A stretch of DNA of 64,000 nucleotides from Nephrocerus scutellatus (Eukaryota; Arthropoda; Insecta; Diptera; Pipunculidae): contig OX352765.1 in NCBI GenBank assembly GCA_947095585.1, positions 24,706,254-24,770,253 on the forward strand, read 5' to 3'. The position numbers and the translations under genes were made by a program. How positions within the stretch are numbered: the first letter of the stretch is position 1; every line of letters begins with the position of its first letter. Below are positions 56,421 to 64,000 of the stretch, piece by piece. The notes beneath the pieces were generated by a model. That model saw only the letters and a list, made by a program, of their open reading frames with translations, was not told the DNA's origin and made no database searches.

Positions 56421-57920
56421 GACAGGAAGTCAAAAATACAGCAGACAAACAGACAAAGTCAAGTTAAATAAGAAAAAATATTTTTTTTATATTTTTTATT
56501 ATAATAGTTTCCTTCAAACCCACAAATTTAAACATTAAGTTTTTATAATAAGCATATACTTTTCCAGAAGTAAGTTGAAATCATAACAAATCTCTGTACC
56601 GACTAAAACCAAATTATTATAACATTTTTTGCTATAAATAAAGAAACTATATATTTATTATAATTGTTTATAAAAACTGGAGGAGAAGAGTACATAACCT
56701 TAAAAGGAGTGTATTTTGCTTATTTTTCAAAAAAAGAGTGAAGAGTAAAACGAAACAAAAAGGGTTTTCTAATACTCTTGAAAAGAGTACTTCTGGTAAC
56801 CCTAAGTGTGTAAAAACGTCAAGGTCCACCGAATGAGTGATAAACATACTCGTATATTCGGTGACAGGGAGAAAAGTAGTTTGAGTGGTCGGTTGATACT
56901 GCTGCTGGGGTTGGGATATGGGACAGGTCCAACAGTGGAAATATTTCATCCACGTAGATCCGTATTACGTGTGCTCGCTTATTAGTATGCATTGGCAATT
57001 AATATTACTTCGCAATTGCTATCATCTGTTTATTCTATTGCGGTGGATGGTTTCTAAATTAGCCAAGAGGAGTGGGTTGCGTGTTGTGGGTGGTTGTTGT
57101 TGTCGTTGTTGGAGCTATTTAACGCGAGTGCTGCGAAACCATTCTACATCCGAAAAGAAGATGAAATCTGAGTGGCACACAGTGAATTAACTAACTGTAT
57201 GGGACAAGTTGGTTGCAGTCGTCTAAGCTTAAGAGCGCCTCTTTTGTTTAAATTCTCTATATTATCTTTGCGTGTAGTGCTGTCGTTTTCCCTGTTATAA
57301 CAGCAGAACCCTGTTAATTCGATGTTAAAAACCTCAATCTACTGTTGCGAGTATTTTTTGGGACCTTTCTCTTATTCTTATTTGGTTTTTTTATGAAATT
57401 TAATTTAATTTAAGAAAAATTTCATTAGTTTTAATATAAAAAATGAATTCGGAAGTTCGAACAGACAAAAGCTTCAACACATGAACATTGAAACAAAACA
57501 TGTACTTTTGCCATCGTATTTAGAAGACTTTATAAGATCATTATACAGGAAGCCTAAAACAATCTGCCCAACTTGAAAAATTTAAGAACTTGTAAGAGGC
57601 TATTAAAATTAAAACCCGTTGGCTATGCTTGCAGAACTGTAATGTAATTGTAATTTTTAATGTGATGAAATAATTCAGGAACTCTGAAATACCCATCGTT
57701 GGCTGGTTGCCCCAACCACACAATGAGGCCCACCTTAAGATACCCCAAAGCCTCTCCTCCCACATATATCACCACTATCTATCAAATGCACGGTCTTCGA
57801 GTCAATCTCATACAAACTATACCTAGCCTACTATTTTTTAAATATCGAGTCAAAAGCCCTGGTAGCTAGAACTCATAATGCCTTATTAGGTGTAATAATT
57901 TATTATTATATCTAGTCCTA
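56421..57920. other. Non-coding; contains a solo AAATTCTCTATATTATCT word at about 57250
   Basis: The word at 57250 with TTTGCGTG matches the Helitron-like terminus, but no element follows. 56900-57190 has balanced composition without a recognised gene. Confidence 0.4.
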
Positions 57921-58350
57921 ATTGCGAGCCCGAAGCTAATAATCAGAGGACAAGAAAATTTTTCTAGCGTACGTGTGTCGGTTTGTGGGTTTGTCGGTTT
58001 GTCGGTTTGTCGGCTTGTACCTTTGTCCGATTGTATATCGCGACTTCTACCCGTCAGAATTTGATGGGACTTGTTTTAAAACAATTGGTAAGCGCTTGGC
58101 TTGCGATGACGTGACGCGCTTCGCGTGTAGGGGTAGTAACCCTTATGATTGAAAAAATTACGCTATCGCAAGACGAGCGCTAACCAATTGTTTTAAAACA
58201 AGTGATCAATTTTGACTTCTAGAAGCCGAGATATACGACACGACAAACAAACGTTTAAACTTATAAACGTACATCAGTACAAATGTACACACGATCGCTG
58301 AAAAATTTTCATGTCCTCTGAATCTAAGCTTCGCCCTTCGGGCTCGCAAT
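57921..58350. mobile_element. 430-bp palindromic foldback element
   Basis: ATTGCGAGCCCGAAG at 57921 is mirrored by CTTCGGGCTCGCAAT ending at 58350, and AGAGGACAAGAAAATTTTT, ACTTGTTTTAAAACAATTGG and AAGCGC words recur in mirrored order toward a centre at about 58130. The left arm holds extra GTCGGTTT repeats. The arms fill nearly the whole element. No coding capacity and no clear target duplication. Confidence 0.8.
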
Positions 58351-58454
58351 AAATCTCCTGTAACTTAAGCTTGTCCAATAGGAAGTCTCCTGTTTTTTCA
58401 CTTTACTCAACCGGCAGCACTGTTCACGTGCCCGGTTATGCGTCTGTCGGTGGC

Positions 58455-58700
58455 TGGCTGGCTGGCCTGATTTTATTCAAACTTTGCTCACATATACATA
58501 TATTGAAAAAGTTAGGTTTCGGAGAATAATATATAGCGTAAGTTTTTATTTAAAGTTGTAGTCATATCATTAAATTAAAAATTATATAATAATATTCAAC
58601 ACAACAGACCGTAGCGTTCCAAGGCCTAAATTCTCCGGCGACAACACTTTCTATTTCTATTTGGTAATGATCGTGCACCGGTTTCGGGGGTCTCCTATAT
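58455..58700 (+). repeat. Helitron-like unit interrupted by a 132-bp insert
   Basis: GGCTGGCTGGCTGGCCTGAT, TTATTCAAACTTTGCTCACA and TATACATA are followed, after the insert 58502-58633, by CTCCGGCGACAACACTTTCT and GATCGTGCACCG. In other copies the two parts (catatgtat and ctccggtgaca) are contiguous. Confidence 0.65.
58502..58633. repeat. 132-bp direct repeat, first copy
   Basis: Identical over 132 bp to 59090-59221. Contains the SINE 3' terminus (AACAGACCGTAGCGTTCCAA) and AT-rich sequence. Confidence 0.95.
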
Positions 58701-59089
58701 AACTATAAAATTTTTACTTCAATAAATCAGTATACTTTTAGGCGAATATTTCGAAATCTTTCTTGTGCTTCGTATGTGTTCAGCGTTTATAGTGGAAATG
58801 TCGTTTGGTGTCGATGGCTACGCATTGAACAAAAAGCGGTCGGCAGTTTCTTAATACCAGATGTGCTCCCAGTCGATCAATTTGTCTTAAAAACGGTCAG
58901 TTAACATGGTCCATCAGCGTTCTTCATTAATTGTGACTGCGTTTCTAGCACCATTAACGAAAAAGTATGGACCCAATTATTGACTTATTTACCGCCATCT
59001 TAAATAAGCCGGTAAAATCGTCCGAATTGAATCCATATACTTACTTACTTTGACAACAAAATGTCTCTGTCACCTCAAGAGGAGACTTA

Positions 59090-59221
59090 ATTGAAAAAGT
59101 TAGGTTTCGGAGAATAATATATAGCGTAAGTTTTTATTTAAAGTTGTAGTCATATCATTAAATTAAAAATTATATAATAATATTCAACACAACAGACCGT
59201 AGCGTTCCAAGGCCTAAATTC
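59090..59221. repeat. 132-bp direct repeat, second copy
   Basis: Identical to 58502-58633. Here the segment continues into the body of a SINE, so this is likely the source copy. Confidence 0.95.
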
Positions 59222-59425
59222 CCGCGATCATGTATATTTTATTGCACACAATTGGAAGGGACCTACAAACTAATGCCGTATCCGGACGGTAAATTGAGAA
59301 GCTTTCCGTGACAGGTTATTACTTTCGGATGTTTGTCAGACTTTCGCGACAGGTGGGACCATGAAAAATACTTTTGGTGTTTTCTGGGATTCGAACTACG
59401 AATCCCTTGAGCCATGGCGCCTACA
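59165..59425 (-). repeat. tRNA-derived SINE, second copy with head and tail
   Basis: On the minus strand the head GGCGCCATGGCTCAAGG leads to a B box GTTCGAATCCC. Then come a body shared with 2597-2815 (CACCTGTCGCGAAAGTCTGA, CCGTCCGGATACGGCATTAG) and a 3' end GGCCTTGGAACGCTACGGTC followed by an ATT-rich tail. The stretch between A and B boxes is shortened by an internal deletion. Confidence 0.7.
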
Positions 59426-61264
59426 TATCGTTAGTGCTACAAAACTAGTCGAAAACTAGTCATTAAACGATTGATGAGTTTTTTGTTCGGTTCGCTTTGC
59501 CTTCATTTATAATCTTCAAGTTGTTTTTGATTAACTTTTAACAGCAACATATTCAATTAACGCGGTATTGTTGTCCTTACAGCGTAATTAGGTGCATTAA
59601 TTCTCGAAAACGACAAAGTTTTTGCCGATAATTTTTACCAAAACCAAATAAATAAATTTTTCGAGCATTCAAGAAGTATACACTTTCTTTCAGTCATCCT
59701 TTTAAAATTATAAAATTATGTTTTAAATAATTAGTTTACTTTTATCTGTCTGTAACAATTCATTCATTTTTATAGTGGTAAGCCTGCGCTTGAAGCGGAC
59801 AACTGGGGTAAATTAAAGTTGGGATATTTTTAGAACACGAGTTTTTAATATTTGTTTGTTGTTACTTTTTATTTATATATTTATTTCTTTAAGCCCTTTT
59901 ACATTATCAAATCAATTTAAACAAAGAAAAAGGTAAACAAAAGAATGTTGACAAGTCATTGGATTAAAGTAAGCAGACTGTTTTACTAAAACACAATAAA
60001 TTCACAGCACGCACTCATTATTAATTAAGTAAAAAAATTTAAATTGTATTTGGTATAAGTTTGATGGTGAGGTGACTTATAAATGGCGTCAAATAAGTTT
60101 AACCAAACAAATAGGACGTTTTCCAAACGAGTACTTAATCTAAATCACATCATTGTTTTTCGATTTTTTAATGCAAGACAATTATTTGTTGTTTAAAACA
60201 GCTGTCAAAATAAGTCAGTGATACGTTTCGAACGATTTTACTTTTTTAAGATGGCGGCAAATAAGTCAATTAGTCTTAAATAAGTCTCGGTTTCGAAAAC
60301 GGCCTTGAAACGCTATGGAGTACTCGTTTGAAAACAGCCTAAAGTAATTATTTGCTTACCATTTAAAAAAACACACAAAAATGTAGGCTGGCATCACTGG
60401 GTTTTTGTAACGACATCATAATCTTTATGCTAGTGTTGCTCCATCTACATTTCGTTAAAATCGAAACGGAGGAATTGCTATATGTTCAGTAAGTATAATT
60501 GAACGTGCTCGCATCTTTGTTCGTGTATTTACTAATATAATTGCTATACTGCTTTCAACAAAATGAGTTAGGTATTTTTTGTGGTTAACGGCTGATTAAA
60601 GCAACAGCAAAAACTAAACAAATTTTGGTAAGTTTCATGTGTTTGCCAACTTATCCATATATAATTTTTAAAAGTCCACTCTGGTGGTGAGAATTATAAA
60701 TAAAAATTTGGTTAAATACCAACCTAACCATTTTCTGGTCTATCCAATGTGTTTGTTGTTGTAATTTTTATTTTTTTGTTGAAAGCAATATAGCAAATAC
60801 ATATATAATATATTTTTTTTATAAGAATATTTAACACGACAGTCTTGTTAATTTTGTTCTGTTAACAAAAAATCTAAAAAAACTAAAAAATCTGATTTTA
60901 TCAAAAAATTTGGAATTTATCAAGACTATAACTAACGTAGGTATATATCAAAAGAGTCATGCGTGTCATATAAAATTATTAAGGGTGTTGATGACCCAAT
61001 TTCCGGTTTTATGACAAATGAGAATGATAAATGTTTTTGTAGTCATTTTTTCGACTATTTTTTTCAGTTCTCATTCTCGTCAATTTTCCGATTCGCGTAT
61101 GGCAACTGATTTTGAGTTGTACTAAATTTTAAAAAACGTGTTTTTTGTTTAAATTTCTTTTGCACCTAACAGATTTCTGCTAAGTGCTATACTTTTTGAG
61201 TATTTTGCAAAAACTTGAAAAACTTCTGGCTGTCAGATTTCTGTCAAAATATCTGGTCCCTCAC
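59426..61264. other. AT-rich non-coding, nothing recognised
   Basis: No gene, repeat family or RNA feature recognised. Confidence 0.35.
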
Positions 61265-61490
61265 AATTTATGTAAAAAGCTTAAATATGAATTTTCATCA
61301 CGATAATTTCAGACGTCTGCGTTGTAGAGGGGACACAGAAAGACAGACAGACAGATATTTTTTTATTTTCGCTTTTTCTGACTAAGGAGATACGGTAATG
61401 GGTAAATCAGCAAAAATCCCGAGTTCAATAATTTTCATGATTAATTTACTCTTCCTTTTACTATGTAAAAGAAAGTAATACTAACTGGTT
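61265..61490 (-). repeat. Dispersed repeat family 2, copy 3
   Basis: The reverse complement of the copies at 29026 and 42728: CTTAAATATGAATTTTCATC, GACAGACAGACAGATA, CTAAGGAGATACGGTAATGG and AATAATTTTCATGATT. Confidence 0.75.
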
Positions 61491-62199
61491 TCGTTATAAG
61501 CAAATATTTTCCTTCAAATACGAAATCAGATCGTTTTTCTGCCCGTCGCTTGTCTTTTTAGGTTGTTCTTACATACTATGAATTAATTAAAAATCATCGA
61601 ATAAAAAATGTTGACTTACTTTGGACAGATATCATGACTTTTATTTTTTCAGTCATTAAACACGAATCGCTTTTATGAGTTCTTATACCACTTGGAATTT
61701 TTATACCAATTAAAGTCATAAATAATTGTTCTCATTGAACCGGAGATTTTCATTGCAGTCTACACTTAGAACTTATGTGCTCTTACGTATGCACTTATAA
61801 CAACTATTTTTTAATATTTTTTCAAACGGATTGTGAAAGAAGAAAATGTGAAATAATGGAATGGAATGTGGATGAAAAACACATCAAAACACACTTTTGG
61901 AAAACGATAGAGAGAGGAATATATAAAATAGTAGTACACTAGAGTGTTGTCTTTTTCCTGTGTACGCTGCACTGAATACCGAATTAGATCGTGTTTGCTC
62001 ACCAACCAGCCAGTTTAAAGCCAATTCGAACAAACGAATACGATACGTACGAACTCATTTCGCCAGTGTCAGGAGCAAACGCAGAATAGGAATTCGCGTT
62101 CGCGAAGTGTGTAATTTGTATCAAAGAAAAAAAATATATAAATGCCTAATTGGTGAATTTTAATAATCAAGTTTTCATTTGCATTTTGTTATATATATA
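61491..62199. other. Non-coding, possible upstream region of the 62-kb exon candidate
   Basis: 61960-62100 has balanced composition (CGAACAAACGAATACGATAC, TTCGCGTTCGCGAA palindrome) as in fly promoters or leaders. No coding frame supported. Confidence 0.35.
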
Positions 62200-62269
62200 T
62201 TATTAAATAAATATATTAAGCAAACATCGAATATTCAATCTGTCGATGAAAACGCTGACCGATGACCGC

Positions 62270-62655
62270 TCCCAATCTCAATTGCTACAGGGCGCTCGTT
62301 CGTTGTTGCTACAACCAGCCCATTGGCATTCGTCAAAAGAAAATTTCTTCGTTTGCGATTTTCCCGTTTGTGTGTTGTTCGGTTTGTCGTTTTCATCCGT
62401 TGAACGTCGTCGTCTGGCGAGGAAAAAAGTGCGAGTGAAGAAATATTTTCTATTATTTTTAATATAATTTATTTTATATAAATTAGCGCTTAGTTAATAC
62501 GAAAAAAGAAAATGTGAAATTTTCTGTCAATGTGAATTTGTACGCTTTAGTGTTGCCTTTGGAAAAAAAGTTATGCACGCTTTTACTGTGGTGTTCGTCG
62601 GTCTTCGCGCCCGCTATCAATTTAAAAATCAGAAATTGCAGTGAATGTGCTTAGG
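62270..62655 (+). promoter_or_regulatory. Candidate 5' non-coding exon of a plus-strand gene
   Basis: Leader-like sequence on the plus strand: CGTTGAACGTCGTCGTCTGG, then GAAAAAAGTGCGAGTGAAGA, long AT-rich stop-filled sequence with GTGAAATTTTCTGTCAATGT, and a possible donor TTAGGTACAA at about 62650-62660. Fly 5' UTRs often look like this. The gene body would lie right of the window. No initiator is perfect, so bounds are approximate. Confidence 0.3.
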
Positions 62656-63660
62656 TACAAATTTATTTGGAATTAAAAATAATGCAAAATTGCTTTCCAT
62701 AATCATCCCCGCTTGTCAAATTCAAATCCAATCGAAATTGACTATTTGTGTCACATTAAAGAAAAAAACAAATGAAAACCATCACATCCTCCGCAACATT
62801 TTCAACGCAACGCTACAAGCTTTCAATATTGCAAGAGATGCAACAAGAAGGCAGCAAACAGACGAATATGTTGTGTAACTTCTTTTGAAGGATATGCAGT
62901 GCTCAGTGCGCAACCTTTGCTGCCGCCGCCGTTTTAGTTTCTTTTCGTTTTCAAATGAACATTTTTTTTTGTTGAATTTATGTCAGATTCCTTGATAAAG
63001 AAAAAAAGGCAGCAGCAAAAGTGGAAACATCAACTTTGCGGATAATAGGATACAACAACAGCAAACTAACAAAAAAGGAAATAAACCCAAAATCAAGGAA
63101 AATAGTACAAATATGAACAAATCTGTGCATTTGCTTCTGTTTTCTGTACTTTCAGTTTAGAAGCTTGTCCTGTGTTTTTTTTTCTTCTTCTTTCAAGTTC
63201 TGCCTTCTGCTGCATGTTCAGAGAGAAAAAGATTTTTTCTTGTTTGTTTGTTCGTTCTTATCTTCGTGTTTCGTTATTTCGTACGTTCATCATTTTTCGC
63301 TGCTAGCTTGTTTCATATTTGTTGCCTTAAATTCCTGGCTAAGCTACGCATTGTAAACGGTTATTTAAGAGACTGATAGAGAGAGAGCGAGAGACAGATA
63401 GAATGACAATCGAATGGGATGAAAAAAAAAAACGAATTCGTTTTTGTAGAATTTTCTTCATGCTCTCGGACTCGGGCTCTCTCATTTGTGTCTTGCGTAC
63501 GTGAAAATGAGTTGTGAATAAAGTGTAGATGTTTATGTCAGAGTTCCCGTTCTTCGGTTTTTAGAGGGTTTAAAATGTCTACAATTTGATATTACATGTG
63601 TATTTGTTTCTCACTACGTTATAATTTTCGTATTTTATCAAATTGAAACGAAAACTCCGT
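62656..63660. other. Non-coding, possible first intron or further leader
   Basis: CTCAGTGCGCAACC near 62900, CAGCAG and CAACAACAG words near 63010-63065, GAGAGA repeats near 63380. No recognisable coding frame. Confidence 0.35.
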
Positions 63661-64000
63661 CACTTTTACAGCTTACCCGTGGGTATGGTTTGAGCAAATC
63701 GAAAGAGACATTAGACATACAAGAAAGAATTCGCAAAAAAGCCATTGGACATTCAATTCCATATCACAGCGGTAGTAATCACACCATGCGCTGTAGCTGT
63801 ATGCCATACAGTGTATGGTGGACTGCCTTAGAAAAAGCAGTAAATCGTAACAACCTAAGCAAAGTGCAAATATCTGCTTGTTTATGTATGAGTGGAGCAC
63901 TACGTACAACTCACTTCGCCAGGCAACATAACACAACATTCCGCAACTCCAATTCAACGAAAACCTCAAAATCACCATCCCCTCCAGATCATTCTGAGAA
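63661..64000 (+). pseudogene. LOA-like LINE fragment, cut by the window end
   Basis: The plus strand reads VWWTALEKAVNRNNLSKVQ and SACLCMSGALRTTHFAR, as in the copy at 35700-37190. It then jumps to CCGCAACTCCAATTCAACGA and CCCTCCAGATCATTCTGA, which match the minus strand of 5456-5560. The jump omits the PLDI...VAASAAIRL block, so there is an internal deletion near 63925. Confidence 0.7.

Noticed and set aside
58502..59221. Long terminal repeats of a small LTR retrotransposon
   Set aside because: The direct repeats do not begin with TG and end with CA, the interior has no primer binding site or polypurine tract, and one copy lies inside another repeat's unit.

Overview
The window looks like nuclear DNA of a higher fly (Diptera, Cyclorrhapha; a tephritid-like fly would fit, but species cannot be settled from this sequence). 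The reasons are one clear gene, thread/DIAP1, whose RING end and BIR domains are very close to the Drosophila protein, and a dense load of dipteran-type transposable elements: Jockey-, LOA-, RTE- and CR1-like non-LTR retrotransposons, mariner, Tc1, pogo and Harbinger remnants, MITEs and a tRNA-derived SINE. The sequence is AT-rich, almost all non-coding, and most open frames are shadows or transposon debris.

Layout. 0-7 kb is nested transposon debris, including two LINE insertions whose 5' parts are inverted. 7.1-10 kb holds the thread gene on the minus strand: possible 3' UTR with a perfect 12-bp hairpin, one uninterrupted 485-codon coding exon (8100-9557), a splice acceptor just upstream, and a candidate initiator at 9947. 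10-19 kb is mostly unique sequence, microsatellites and one pogo remnant; a candidate 5' non-coding exon with initiator and GTAAGT donor lies at 16990-17363 on the thread strand. 18.8-25.2 kb has a fresh 184-bp tandem duplication, a dispersed short repeat family and several foldback structures. 25.4-26.6 kb is a dead mariner with both ends. 28-49 kb is a mosaic of LINE fragments and of a Helitron-like repeat family with 120-125 bp internal tandem units. 51.5-52.1 kb has an odd about 10-bp CCCAAAAGAC minisatellite. 53.9-54.5 kb (minus) and 62.2-62.7 kb (plus) look like 5' UTR exons of Drosophila type. 57.9-59.4 kb holds a 430-bp foldback element and an exact 132-bp direct repeat linked to a SINE. 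The window ends inside another LOA-like LINE.

How it works together. Thread encodes the central caspase inhibitor and E3 ubiquitin ligase of fly apoptosis. If the exons at 17 kb and 54 kb belong to it, the gene has several promoters and very long 5' introns filled with transposons. Nothing here looks like a new multi-gene system. The most unusual items are repeat structures and the thread 3' hairpin and N-terminal degron. Spliced genes made of short exons could have been missed by eye.
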